Positions 46,379 to 56,692 are shown, numbered from the stretch's first letter. The stretch: 64,000 bases of DNA from Echinicola pacifica DSM 19836 (GCF_000373245.1 NZ_KB890750.1:486930-550929), one strand, 5' to 3'. Made by a program: numbers and translations. The notes: generated by a model from the letters alone, not told the origin.

Positions 46379-46407
46379 AGGTATAGAGTTTGGTGTGTGG
46401 GATAATG

Positions 46408-46449
46408 AAAAAAAGTGCCCGGCAAAATTGGTGTGTCGCCCACCGGGCA
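46408..46449 (-). terminator. Terminator-like hairpin in the gmd leader
   Basis: On the minus strand TGCCCGG/CCGGGCA forms a 7-bp GC-rich stem with a 20-nt loop, followed by C and T7. It ends 30 nt before the gmd start codon, so it is placed like an attenuator. Confidence 0.72.
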
Positions 46450-46551
46450 TTTTCAAGTATTTATTAGGGTCTAGGTCTATCGACCGGGATAAGTATTCGT
46501 GGTTGGGAATAGATATGGCTCCGTAGCATAAAAAACACAAGGAGACCGTAC

Positions 46552-46572
46552 TAAAAAAGGGAGCTGTTCTCC
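46552..46572 (-). terminator. Terminator behind fcl
   Basis: On the minus strand GGGAG/CTCCC with an AACAG loop is followed by T6, starting 5 nt after the fcl stop. Confidence 0.7.
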
Positions 46573-46576
46573 CTGA

Positions 46577-47530
46577 TCAGAGTTTTACCTCTTTGATCTG
46601 ATGGGCGTTGTTCAGAAACCACTGATAGGTCTGCTGAATACCCGATTCGAGGTCAATTTTGGCTTTCCAGCCAGCAGATTTCATTTTAGAAACGTCCATT
46701 AATTTTCGTGGTGTACCATCAGGCTTGGAGGCATCCCAGGAGATCTCTCCCTTATGGCCTACTTCCTGCTGGATGATCTCCGCGAGCATTCGGATGCTAA
46801 GGTCCTCGCCGGTACCTACATTATAGAGGTGCTCGGGAAGGTTATTTTCCATGGCGAATACTACGCCATCAGCCATATCATCTACATGCAAAAACTCACG
46901 CAATGGGCTTCCGGATCCCCAAAGTTTTACGGGGATATCGCCTTGCTTTTTGGCATCATGAAACTTCCGGATCATGGCTGGCAGCACATGGGAAGTTTCC
47001 AGGTCAAAATTATCAAAGGGACCATAAAGATTGGTCGGCATTAAACTTATAAAATCTCTTCCAAACTGTTTTTTTATCGCTTCGCAGGCTTTCACGCCGG
47101 CGATTTTGGCGATAGCATACCATTCATTGGTCGGCTCCAGAGCGGCAGTGAGCAGACAATCTTCCTTCAGCGGCTGTGGGGCCTTACGAGGATAGATGCA
47201 GGAAGAACCCAGGAAGATAAACTTGCTGACCTCATGTCTCAGGGAGGCATCGATCAGGTTGTTCTGAATCTGCATATTTTCCATCAGAAACTGATAGGGA
47301 TAGTTATTATTGGCGAGTATCCCCCCTACGCGGGCGGCGGCATCAATAACGATTTCGGGCTGTTCCTCCCGAAAGAAGGCTTCTACGGCGGACTGGTCTC
47401 TAAGATCCAGTTCAGCACTTTTGCGACCTATGAGATTTTGGTAACCCTTGCTCTCTAAGGCGCGCCAGATAGCTGCTCCCACCATTCCTCGGTGGCCGGC
47501 AATATAGATTTTGGAAGAGGTTGATATCAT
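46577..47530 (-). CDS. fcl: GDP-L-fucose synthase
   Basis: This 317-residue SDR epimerase-reductase converts the Gmd product to GDP-L-fucose. Motifs are the NADP-binding IYIAGHRGMVG, FLGSSCIYPR (Ser/Cys active-site segment) and WYAIAKIAG (Tyr/Lys). Length is normal. It is transcribed ahead of gmd but is separated from it by two terminator-like hairpins. Codon use is less AT-rich than in the cassette further downstream. Confidence 0.95.
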   Translation of the reverse strand: MISTSSKIYIAGHRGMVGAAIWRALESKGYQNLIGRKSAELDLRDQSAVEAFFREEQPEIVIDAAARVGGILANNNYPYQFLMENMQIQNNLIDASLRHEVSKFIFLGSSCIYPRKAPQPLKEDCLLTAALEPTNEWYAIAKIAGVKACEAIKKQFGRDFISLMPTNLYGPFDNFDLETSHVLPAMIRKFHDAKKQGDIPVKLWGSGSPLREFLHVDDMADGVVFAMENNLPEHLYNVGTGEDLSIRMLAEIIQQEVGHKGEISWDASKPDGTPRKLMDVSKMKSAGWKAKIDLESGIQQTYQWFLNNAHQIKEVKL

Positions 47531-47550
47531 ATAGAAAAGCGGTCTAATCT

Positions 47551-47624
47551 AAAAAAATGCTTCGGGAATCCCCAACATTCGTTATCCACCTAAAAAAACG
47601 CTTTTTGCTGGGGACTCCGAAGCA
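47551..47624 (-). terminator. Terminator-like hairpin in the fcl leader
   Basis: TGCTTCGG and CCCCA (47558-47574) pair with 47609-47624 across a small internal loop, with a 34-nt apical loop. On the minus strand T7 follows directly. The T tract ends 20 nt before the fcl start codon. Confidence 0.7.
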
Positions 47625-49037
47625 CTAAACAAAACAGACACTATTATAAATAGCCAATAATTGAATGCAAAGCATGATTTCTGATACTTAAATCTACAAA
47701 TCATTATAAAAGAAGGAAATGACCTCCCTAAAGAATACAGCTTCGCCACGTAAGTCCCATTTTTGCTGTTTTCTTAAAAATTCTGGAGGGGAAACTTTCA
47801 GGAAAAGATGAGACAGATGAAAATATTAATTCACGTATTAAATACTATTATCCTCCAACAAAAAACAGATAGAAGAGTTAATTACTCTCAGATCCTTATA
47901 CAAATATGCTCTTTTTATTATTAAAAAACGTATTTTAAAATGGTCAAAATGCTTTTCACACAAAAAATACCCCATATTGGGTATTTTAACAAATATTTAT
48001 TCCGACCCCTTGTTTTGAAATGAAATTTTCTTATTGAAAGGTACAAATGACACATTATGAAGGCTAAAAAACATAGATAGCCATATATTATAATTTATTA
48101 GTAATAAATTACAAATGGAAAGGAATTCAAAATTTGCCATTTCGGAATAAATTGTGGCAAAAAGAACCTTATACAATGAAAAAATGGCAAATCTGAGCTT
48201 ATACCCAACTATAAAATGCCTCACTAAAAGTCTTATAATTCTATGAAATAATTTTTTTTTTATATAAATAAGCATAATATCTATAAATCATCAATATAAA
48301 ATCAATTTTACGTTAGTTTAGTACCTACCAATATTTCGTTTCATTATAAATAATACAATTTATTGTTTTAATACCATTAATTAATATATGTATATATAAA
48401 TAATACAATACACTACAATAATTATATTTTAACCATTTCTATTTGCGCTATAATACATAATAGATAAATCCTATATTTTATTGATTTAAAACAAATAGCG
48501 AATATTTTCAAATCTCCAGTATTTCGGTCTTCAATTCGATAAAAAAGCATCAAATCCTGGTTAAAGCCCTGCTAAAATGAGTGATTTTGGGGAGGATAGT
48601 CAAAGTCCTCCTCCTCCAAGCCTACTTAATAATGGTAAAAATCACCATTCTATAAGAAAGTCAAAAAAGATCCCCTCCTAAGCCAAAGAATGCTGGAGCC
48701 AGAGCAGTTGGAATTGCCAAATGCCAAGGATAAAAAGTCAGGGCTTATAGGATGGTTTGTCAGCTCTCCCACCCAGCTTCACCTGAAAGGAAGGAGAAAT
48801 CAATGGGTACTGGCAGAATGAGTTTATAATTGGAAAGCTTCTTTGACTTGAATGGATCGCAGAAGATCCATCATCTCATTCTGTAAGATCAAGAACCCTC
48901 TTTAGGCGCAGGGGCTCAGTGAAATGATGAGGTTTATTATATGCCACCCAGCCATTAGTGAGAGGGGTATCAGACCCCACCCAGCCTCACCAGCAGCGAA
49001 GAAGAAAAAACACCTTACCATACCCTTGTAAAACCAC
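47625..49037. other. 1.4-kb gene-free AT-rich stretch inside the polysaccharide locus
   Basis: No convincing protein gene is seen. An ORF of 92 codons at 47997-48275 has biased, low-complexity residues and is likely chance. Features are the ATACCC hairpin at 47967-47984, a very AT-rich core (48250-48500) and, from 48590 to 49010, several short purine-rich and CCCACCCAGC-type segments that look like decayed intergenic repeats. It could encode a long leader or an RNA ending at the fcl hairpin. Confidence 0.4.
47967..47984. promoter_or_regulatory. ATACCC-N6-GGGTAT hairpin, copy 1
   Basis: This is a 6-bp palindromic stem with A/T runs on both sides. The same motif occurs at 52417-52434 upstream of wza. 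Confidence 0.5.
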
Positions 49038-49073
49038 AAAGCCCTCCACCGCTATTATGCGATGGAGGGCTTT
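49038..49073 (-). terminator. Terminator behind wzc
   Basis: AAAGCCCTCCA pairs perfectly with TGGAGGGCTTT (11 bp), and the inner CCGC/GCGA segments may extend the stem. It begins 24 nt after the wzc stop; the minus-strand exit is TTTGTGGTTTT. Confidence 0.82.
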
Positions 49074-49096
49074 TATATTAGGCCTTATATGATTTT

Positions 49097-51511
49097 TTAT
49101 GAGCGTTGGAAAATCCGCTTCCACCAAGGCTGTTCTACATCGTCATGGTAGCCGTAGCCATAGCCGTAACCGTAATTATACCCGTGATGATTGATATGTA
49201 TATCATTGAGCAGGCCATATAACTTCTTCACTCCTCCTTTTTCGCTTAGCTCATTGAGGAGCTCCACACTATCTCTGCGTGAGAACTGCTGCCTGAAGAC
49301 GAACATGCTTATATCTGCAAATCGGAATAGCTCCTTGGTCTCTGATACCAAGCCTACCGGTGGGCAATCCAACACCACCACATCATATTCCTCCTTGATT
49401 TCCGCCATGATTTCCTGAAATTTATCCTGGAGTAATATCTCTGCGGGGTTGGGTGGTATGGGTCCTGATAGCAATACATCAAGGTTTTCGCTACCACTGT
49501 TTTTTACCATTTCCCGCCAGCTGCGATCGGAACTCAGACAGGTACTCACGCCCTTATCATTGCTCAAGCCAAAATCCTCAGATATCTTAGGCTTCCTTAA
49601 ATCCAAACCCATCAGTAGGGTTTTCTTACCCGTCAAAGCAAAGGCTGAGGCGGTATTAACAGAGCAGAAAGTCTTCCCCTCTCCAGAAATAGTGGAAGTG
49701 AATAGGATCACCATCTTGGACTTATTTGGGCTCAGATAGGTCATATCGGCCCGAAGACTCCTGAAAGATTCAGTAACGGGCGACTTCGGCTTATTAAGTA
49801 CGGGGGTATTCTCACCATACTTGGCTCTTCCCACCTTGGCCACCACCGGCACCTTAGACAGCTTCTCCAGCTCTTTGACATCCTCAATATTGACATTGAA
49901 GAAGTCTCTGATATAAATAAAACCTACCGGAATGAATAAGCCTAATAATAATCCGAGCAGGTAATTCACCTTGGATTTTGGTGCTACAGGAAGGCTTCCG
50001 GCCTTCGCCATATCCAGCACCGTATTCTTGGGCGCATTAGAGGCCCGGGTGATTTCTGCCTCTGCCCTTTTCTGTAGCAGGTACACGTAGATATTCTCGT
50101 TGATATTAAATTTCCTCTGTATGCCTAATAGCCTACGCTCCGTTTCTGGAAGGGTATTGATCTGCTTTTCTATCTGGTAAATATTTCCTTTGATCTCTCC
50201 TACCAGCGACTGGGTATTACGGATGGCCGAACTGACATTTTCTCTCAGCGCACTTTTAGTATTGGTGATTTTATTGGTCACCTCCCGGATGATTGGGGTT
50301 TGGTCAGAGTAATTGGCTGCCAGACGCACCTTTTCTGCCTGCAACTCACCCAGATTCAGCACTAGAGAGTTAAGCATAGGGTCACTTATCCCTACCACTG
50401 AGGGCACCACCAGGTCCTGGTTGGCATTATTATCCAGGTAATTAAGTAGGGTTTGGTAATAATTCAAATTGATCTCCGTCTGGGATTTTTCCGTTTCCAG
50501 CTCTTGCATCCTTTGAAAAATCTGAGTTCCCTCCTCGCTTAGGTTAAACACCTTGTTTTGAGTTCTATATTGCTCAAGGCGATCTTCGAAGAAGGTGAGG
50601 GAATCAGTAATTCCGCTCAGTTGATTCTCAATGAAGTTTACCGTATTGTCAGAAGTTCTGTTTTTCTCATTCAGCTCTCTTTGGAGGTACACCTCCATGA
50701 GCTTGTTCAGGTAGTCCTCCCCTAATCGGCGCACAGGAGTCTCCAGCTTGAGACTTAGAATAGAGGCTTCCTTATTGATAGGAGAAACAGACAGGTCTTC
50801 CTTATATCGCTTGGCCAGGGAAGGAGTGTCCTGTAGTTGGAAGTAGAATTTCTCCTTTTCCTCAGAGCTCAGGTCATTGACTTTAAATTTATAATTATTG
50901 CCTTCCACCCACTGTCCAAATTTAAATTCCTTTTCCTCAAAGTCGAGGGTTTGCACCAGGGTTTTATAGAAGGCATCGGCGGGGTTAAACACCTGAAAGC
51001 GATCATTTTCGATCTCCAGCATGAAGGTATTTGCGGAGGTTTTGATGGCTTTGAACATCCCTCCGACCATTTGGGGATGCTTCCAGTCCACCTCTACGAG
51101 CATGGTTTGACCGCCATAGGTCCGCAGGGGGCCTAGCAATCCTTCAGAATAAGCCTGTACATTGAGGTTTAGCTGGGACACTGCTTCCTCTGCGAGGGAA
51201 TAGGATTTCAGAATACCGATTTCATTTTCAATATTATTATTAGCTTTTACCAGCCCGGTATTTTCAAACAGGTCGAGGCCTGGGCCTGCACTTTCATCCT
51301 TGACCAATACGGTGGACTCCACCGACCAAACGGGGGTGCTGTATCGATTGACTAAAAAAGCGATGATTAATCCTAAAGCGGTAAATGCCAGGATCCATGG
51401 CCAATGTCTCAGGTACTTCACCAACACCGATCTGAAATCAAAACTAGCGTCCTGATTAAACTGAAAAACGGGTGGTGGGGCAGGTTGGTTATTCGAATGC
51501 TGAGTATTCAT
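49097..51511 (-). CDS. wzc: Wzc-type polysaccharide co-polymerase / tyrosine kinase
   Basis: This 804-residue inner-membrane protein controls chain length and export. It has an N-terminal Wzz domain with a membrane helix near residue 40 and a large periplasmic coiled coil (~270-480). A second helix lies near residue 520, followed by a cytosolic BY-kinase domain with Walker A SGEGKTF near residue 608 and Walker A' LMGLDLRKPK. The tail has alternating Gly-Tyr repeats (YNYGYGYGYGYH), the autophosphorylation cluster. The wza gene lies 1 nt upstream. Confidence 0.96.
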   Translation of the reverse strand: MNTQHSNNQPAPPPVFQFNQDASFDFRSVLVKYLRHWPWILAFTALGLIIAFLVNRYSTPVWSVESTVLVKDESAGPGLDLFENTGLVKANNNIENEIGILKSYSLAEEAVSQLNLNVQAYSEGLLGPLRTYGGQTMLVEVDWKHPQMVGGMFKAIKTSANTFMLEIENDRFQVFNPADAFYKTLVQTLDFEEKEFKFGQWVEGNNYKFKVNDLSSEEKEKFYFQLQDTPSLAKRYKEDLSVSPINKEASILSLKLETPVRRLGEDYLNKLMEVYLQRELNEKNRTSDNTVNFIENQLSGITDSLTFFEDRLEQYRTQNKVFNLSEEGTQIFQRMQELETEKSQTEINLNYYQTLLNYLDNNANQDLVVPSVVGISDPMLNSLVLNLGELQAEKVRLAANYSDQTPIIREVTNKITNTKSALRENVSSAIRNTQSLVGEIKGNIYQIEKQINTLPETERRLLGIQRKFNINENIYVYLLQKRAEAEITRASNAPKNTVLDMAKAGSLPVAPKSKVNYLLGLLLGLFIPVGFIYIRDFFNVNIEDVKELEKLSKVPVVAKVGRAKYGENTPVLNKPKSPVTESFRSLRADMTYLSPNKSKMVILFTSTISGEGKTFCSVNTASAFALTGKKTLLMGLDLRKPKISEDFGLSNDKGVSTCLSSDRSWREMVKNSGSENLDVLLSGPIPPNPAEILLQDKFQEIMAEIKEEYDVVVLDCPPVGLVSETKELFRFADISMFVFRQQFSRRDSVELLNELSEKGGVKKLYGLLNDIHINHHGYNYGYGYGYGYHDDVEQPWWKRIFQRS

Positions 51512-51512
51512 G

Positions 51513-52322
51513 TCAATTGGAAAGATTAATAATTAGCGCTACGGCGGTAATTGCCGAAAAAACCATGGCCAGAGTTTGAGCAGTATTTTCGCCGGTACCT
51601 AACTCCCGAACTTTCATAGGCTCCACATAAATCTGGTCATTGGGCTGAATAAAATAATAAGGTGACTGAATGATGCTCCTGTCATTCAGGTCAATTTTGT
51701 GTAATTTGGTGCCTTCCGGATACTGGCGAATAAGCATCACCTCATCCCGCTTGGCCACCACGGTCATATCTCCCGCATTAGCGATCGCCTCAAAAATCGT
51801 CATACGATCCTGTAAAACCACGTACTTTCCTGGCTTTCTGAATTCCCCGAAAGCCGTATAGCGGATCCCTCCCAGTTTGACACGAACATATAGCTCAGAA
51901 GTCACGTAATCACGCAGCTTATCCTCTATAGATAGCCGTGCTTCCTCCAAGGTCATATCCTGCACTTTGATCTGTCCCGCCATGGGGATACGAATGGTGC
52001 CATCCTTGTCCACGGTATAGCCGGTCATATAGTAGATATCTCCCCCACCCTGTCCCATGCTATTCCTCATGGACGAGTTGGAATCATCAGTGGTATTGAA
52101 GCCGTTTTTTACTAAATCCTCAGCTGTCAAAACCTTCACATCAATGATATCATTGAATTGAAGGCGGTATTCAGGGATATGATAACTCAAAAGTTTATCC
52201 TCCTCCAATGATTCATCTTCGGACTTATTCTGTAAATAAGTTACTTTTTCATTGGAAATACAAGAACTAAAAGCTATCAAAAAAATCAATACGAAAAACA
52301 AAAAAGATTTTTGGATATGCAT
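51513..52322 (-). CDS. wza: Wza-type polysaccharide export lipoprotein
   Basis: This outer-membrane export channel protein of 269 residues has lipobox Cys C21 (AFSSC) and a Poly_export domain (LQFNDIIDVKVLTAEDL, ~55). SLBB-type repeats follow (VRVKLGGIRYTAFGEFRKPGKY), and a C-terminal hydrophobic helix (TLAMVFSAITAVALIINL) ends it. It is the first gene of the export pair with wzc and probably of the whole locus. A terminator-like ATACCC hairpin lies about 95 nt upstream. Confidence 0.94.
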   Translation of the reverse strand: MHIQKSFLFFVLIFLIAFSSCISNEKVTYLQNKSEDESLEEDKLLSYHIPEYRLQFNDIIDVKVLTAEDLVKNGFNTTDDSNSSMRNSMGQGGGDIYYMTGYTVDKDGTIRIPMAGQIKVQDMTLEEARLSIEDKLRDYVTSELYVRVKLGGIRYTAFGEFRKPGKYVVLQDRMTIFEAIANAGDMTVVAKRDEVMLIRQYPEGTKLHKIDLNDRSIIQSPYYFIQPNDQIYVEPMKVRELGTGENTAQTLAMVFSAITAVALIINLSN

Positions 52323-52416
52323 TTTTCTATATTTAACATGTTACAAAATGTAATTTGGTGTAAATATATAAAACTTGTTTTCAATTAAGTTACCTAATAT
52401 GTAAAAAATAAAAAAA

Positions 52417-52434
52417 ATACCCAATTTGGGGTAT
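52417..52434 (-). promoter_or_regulatory. ATACCC-N6-GGGTAT hairpin upstream of wza, copy 2
   Basis: The 6-bp stem is followed, on the minus strand, by T7-8 and a second T run, giving a terminator shape in the wza leader. It shares stem and flanks with the copy at 47967. Confidence 0.5.
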
Positions 52435-52718
52435 AATATTCCTGATTTCCGATTTAACTGCGTGTAAATCGTATGGAATACCTAATAATATTAGTTCTAA
52501 CTGGTAAACAATGCTTTCTAATCCAAAACATAAATTATATCAATATTCCCTACTTATATCCCCCAACCTAGACCGGGGACCGTAAAGAGTGTATTTAAAG
52601 GAGTTTAATTAGAAACTCGATATGGTTTTAGATCTTAATTAATTGCCTTCCCTATTCTCATCCATCCACCCTTAAGATAAAGGAGGAAGTCCAATTTCAT
52701 TTTTATGGTATTATTTTA

Positions 52719-52737
52719 TTTGCCGCCAGGCGGCAAA
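52719..52737. repeat. GCCGCCAGGCGGC palindrome
   Basis: TTTGCCGCC and GGCGGCAAA flank a single A. A related TGCCTGGCGGCAAAA segment lies within the S8 protease gene near 59955. It looks like a short dispersed palindromic repeat. Confidence 0.55.
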
Positions 52738-52781
52738 ATCAAGTGGATTAATCACCCTTGGATGATGGCTAGGGAGCAAAA

Positions 52782-52811
52782 AAAAACCGATAAGTTGCCT
52801 TATCGGTTTTT
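52782..52811 (-). terminator. Intrinsic terminator of gap
   Basis: A 13-bp perfect stem AAAAACCGATAAG/CTTATCGGTTTTT with a TTGC loop is followed on the minus strand by a long T run. It starts 21 nt after the gap stop. Confidence 0.94.
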
Positions 52812-52832
52812 AATATGGTTTAGACTAAGGAA

Positions 52833-54165
<1,333 letters not shown>

Positions 54166-55566
54166 TTAGAAAGCCAATATATAGTCAACCATCTGCTGCA
54201 TCACTTCCTCACTAAAGGTTTCTTCCAGTATTCCATACTCTGATATACTGCCTGTTTCACTATGCTGAAAAAGGTGGTTAAGGCCTGGCACGATGATATG
54301 TCGGATGTTCTCCTTACCCCCTTCCAGGACGATTTTTTTCAGTGCCTCATTATTCACTTCCGCATTTACCTGTACATCCTTCTCTGCAAATATTGCTAAA
54401 ACAGGAATACTGGTATTTTTGATCGCGGGGGTAGGGTCCATCCTGATGAATGCTCGAAACCAAGGGGACAGTATACCCTTGGTTTGTTGTCCCAGCTGAG
54501 CCTCTGTCAAACTAATACCTTCACTTTCCGCACGGCTTTTCAAAAGCGAGTACACTTCGGTGGTGATCACCTCTATATCATCATAATCGATGAATAATGT
54601 GTACATCTGCCTATTGAAGTCTTCAATGGATTCAATTTGCTCTTCAGACATTCCCTCCATGACCATAAGGTCACGCGTTTGCTGTAGCATCAAATCAATA
54701 ATGGGCACCGTGGGACCAGCCAAGGAAATAGCAAAATCTCCAGCTTCATTAGTACCGGCCAGCATCCAGGCCAGCAATCCGCCTTCACTATGACCAATGA
54801 TCCCTGTCTTATGGGGATCCACCTTTGGGGATTTTTCCAGCTGAGCCAAAGCTGCCGCAGCATCCTCTGCCAAGTCATAACTGGTCGCCGTACTGAAGTC
54901 GCCTTCCGACTGCCCCAAACCTCTTTCATCATAACTCAACACAGCAATGCCCTGTCTGGCAAAATAATCGGCGATAACCAAAAATGGCTTGTGGCCAAGA
55001 ATATCCCCATCTCTGGTATGAGGACCAGAACCACTGACAAGAATCACAGCTGGAAAAGGACCCTCCCCAGGAGGGGTAGTCAGGGTGCCATGGAGGGTAA
55101 TTCCTGCCTTATCATTAGTAAAACTATAGGTTTCACTATTATAAGGAAAAGGGCCTCTGGGCTCCTGAGGTTTTGCAAGGCTGGTTTCCTCATCCGCCTC
55201 CATTTTCTGTAGGACCAGAGGGGCTTCAAATCCAGCTTGCGTAAAGGTGCCCTGAATAGAATCGCCCATTAACAGCCCCTCATACTTCAGGCCCATCTGT
55301 GGGGATTCGATACTAAGCATGGGCTCAGCATAAAGGACTTTGCCTATTTTAATTCCCTTGGCATTTTGCTTTGGGCTATCCATCGTTCCCCGCCATTCCC
55401 CGTCCGATTGCTCCAGGTGGAATATTACGGGTAAGGTTTGTCCACTGACCTTCAGCTCCCCCTTCCATGCACCAGTCAGCGGACTGGTCTGGGCGAGGAT
55501 ATTAGAACACGTAAACAAGCCCATCAAAAGTATTACAATCAAATTCAGCGTAGTATAGGATCTCAT
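54166..55566 (-). CDS. Exported alpha/beta hydrolase
   Basis: This 466-residue protein has a signal peptide (residues 1-25, ending LAQ), a beta-rich N-terminal domain (~30-120) and an alpha/beta-hydrolase domain (~150-466). The nucleophile is S260 in GIIGHSEGG, the acid is probably the Asp in IFAEKDVQV, and the base is His in PGLNHLFQ. GSGPHTRDGD forms the oxyanion region. It is an esterase or peptidase-like enzyme of the periplasm with unknown substrate. A 144-bp piece of a second copy lies at 57798-57941. Confidence 0.92.
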   Translation of the reverse strand: MRSYTTLNLIVILLMGLFTCSNILAQTSPLTGAWKGELKVSGQTLPVIFHLEQSDGEWRGTMDSPKQNAKGIKIGKVLYAEPMLSIESPQMGLKYEGLLMGDSIQGTFTQAGFEAPLVLQKMEADEETSLAKPQEPRGPFPYNSETYSFTNDKAGITLHGTLTTPPGEGPFPAVILVSGSGPHTRDGDILGHKPFLVIADYFARQGIAVLSYDERGLGQSEGDFSTATSYDLAEDAAAALAQLEKSPKVDPHKTGIIGHSEGGLLAWMLAGTNEAGDFAISLAGPTVPIIDLMLQQTRDLMVMEGMSEEQIESIEDFNRQMYTLFIDYDDIEVITTEVYSLLKSRAESEGISLTEAQLGQQTKGILSPWFRAFIRMDPTPAIKNTSIPVLAIFAEKDVQVNAEVNNEALKKIVLEGGKENIRHIIVPGLNHLFQHSETGSISEYGILEETFSEEVMQQMVDYILAF

Positions 55567-55691
55567 AGGTATAGGTTAATCAAATAATTAATCCAACAAT
55601 ATATACTATTTCTATGGCTATATAATATTTAGGATAATAGTTTACTTACTAAAGCCTCCCTTCTAAGTAATCAACCCTTTAATCCCTACAC

Positions 55692-56241
55692 TTCAGGCTA
55701 GGTGGGGGAAATAAAACAATCCTTTCTCTACCCCCACCCCCAAACCCCCTAAAGGGGGCTTACATACGCTGAGGCTTATAATTTATTTCTCCCAAATCAA
55801 GCATCAGGTTATTTTTATGGATATCAATTATCGGCTTTTTACGATCTTTTCTTTAGTCCCTCCCCTTAAGGGGAAGATAGGTGGGGTAAATAAAACAATC
55901 CTTTCCTACCCCCATACCCCCTAAAGGGGGCTTAGTAATGCAGAAACTTAAATTTTACTCCTCCCCAGAAGCAGCATCAGGTTAATTCTTATGGATATCA
56001 ATCATCGACTATCTACGAGCTATTCTTTAGTCCCTCCCCTTCAGGGGGGGTAGGTGGGGTGAAAAAGACAATCCTTTCCTACCCCCAACCCCCTAAAGGG
56101 GGCTTACATACGCTGAGGCTTATAATTTACTTCTCCCAAATCCAGCATCAGGTTAATTCTTATGGATATCATTTATCGACTTTCTACGAGCTATTCTTTA
56201 GTCCCTCCCCTTAAGGGGAGGATAGGTGGGGTGAAAAAGAC
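55692..56241. repeat. 172-bp tandem repeat cluster 1 (three units)
   Basis: Cores CCCCCTAAAGGGGG begin at 55745, 55917 and 56089, exactly 172 bp apart. Each unit also carries the palindrome CCTCCCCTTAAGGGGAGG or a close variant and an AGGTGGGGTRAAWAARACAATCC-like stretch. Units alternate between two subtypes, one with ACATACGCTGAGGCTT and one with GTAATGCAGAAACTT after the core (A-B-A). The last unit breaks into the antitoxin remnant at 56242. No ORF or transposase is inside. Confidence 0.9.
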
Positions 56242-56391
56242 AAAGCTTATGCACTTACTCCTATCACCGAAAGCGATGAGTATTTGATGAATACTAAAGT
56301 CATGGAAGATATTTTGGAGGGAATTGCCCACCATAAGAAAGGCAATACGGTTAGGATTGATAAATCCGATTTTAAAGCACTTTTAGGTTGA
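56242..56391 (+). pseudogene. Truncated antitoxin-like gene
   Basis: An open frame of 49 codons ends in TGA, overlapping the toxin ATG by 1 nt. The protein (with ITESDEYLMNTKVMEDILEG) looks like the C-terminal part of a small antitoxin. It has no start: its 5' end is replaced by the repeat cluster at 56241. The antitoxin identity rests on the position before the YoeB-like gene. Confidence 0.55.
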
Positions 56392-56658
56392 TGAGTTATT
56401 CGATAGAAATGACACCAAATGCATTAGAAGGAATTAAAAGACACAAGAAATCAGGCAACAAGCCATTGTTAAGGAAGAGTGAAAAGTTAATGAATGAACT
56501 TACAGAATATCCGGAAACTAGGACATGACAGCTAGTTAAAATATGAATTGTCTGGATATTGGTCCTGAAGGATAAACGGGGAACAGGGGATTGTATATGC
56601 CATGGAAGAAGAAAAAGTAGTGGTGACGGTAGTTTCTACTTTTGGACACTATTCTTGA
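56391..56658 (+). pseudogene. Decayed YoeB/Txe-type toxin gene
   Basis: The frame starts as MSYSIEMTPNALEGIKRHKK, a typical YoeB/Txe N terminus, but stops after 45 codons. Downstream, the family's C-terminal half can still be read with damage. A short deletion plus a one-base shift follows QL, a CGA-to-TGA stop interrupts GYWS-RINGE, the expected EHRIVYA reads EQGIVYA (so the catalytic Arg region is lost), and the end VVVTVVSTFGHYS is intact. The toxin is therefore dead. Confidence 0.75.
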
Positions 56659-56663
56659 TTTGA

Positions 56664-56692
56664 AAACATGGGTTCGATTCCCGCATGGACTA
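56664..56692 (+). pseudogene. Possible tRNA 3'-end remnant
   Basis: GGGTTCGATTCCC followed by GCATGGACTA has the shape of a tRNA T-arm plus the 3' acceptor strand, as in tRNA(Glu)-like ends. The 5' part of a tRNA is absent upstream. It may be an integration scar, or chance. Confidence 0.35.

Larger units (their letters stand above)
52323..52832. other. Intergenic region between gap and wza
   Basis: This 510-bp region holds the ATACCC hairpin (52417-52434), a perfect 9-1-9 palindrome TTTGCCGCC/GGCGGCAAA (52719-52737) and the gap terminator (52782-52811). The wza promoter must lie here, but no full consensus pair was found. Confidence 0.5.

Noticed and set aside
46379-46540. N-terminal extension of gmd by 54 residues
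   Set aside because: It crosses a terminator-like hairpin and a spacer, has no Gmd similarity, and the normal start motif lies at 46378.
47997-48275. 92-codon ORF on the minus strand
   Set aside because: AT-driven low-complexity residues, no start context and no homologous motif; judged a chance frame in very AT-rich DNA.
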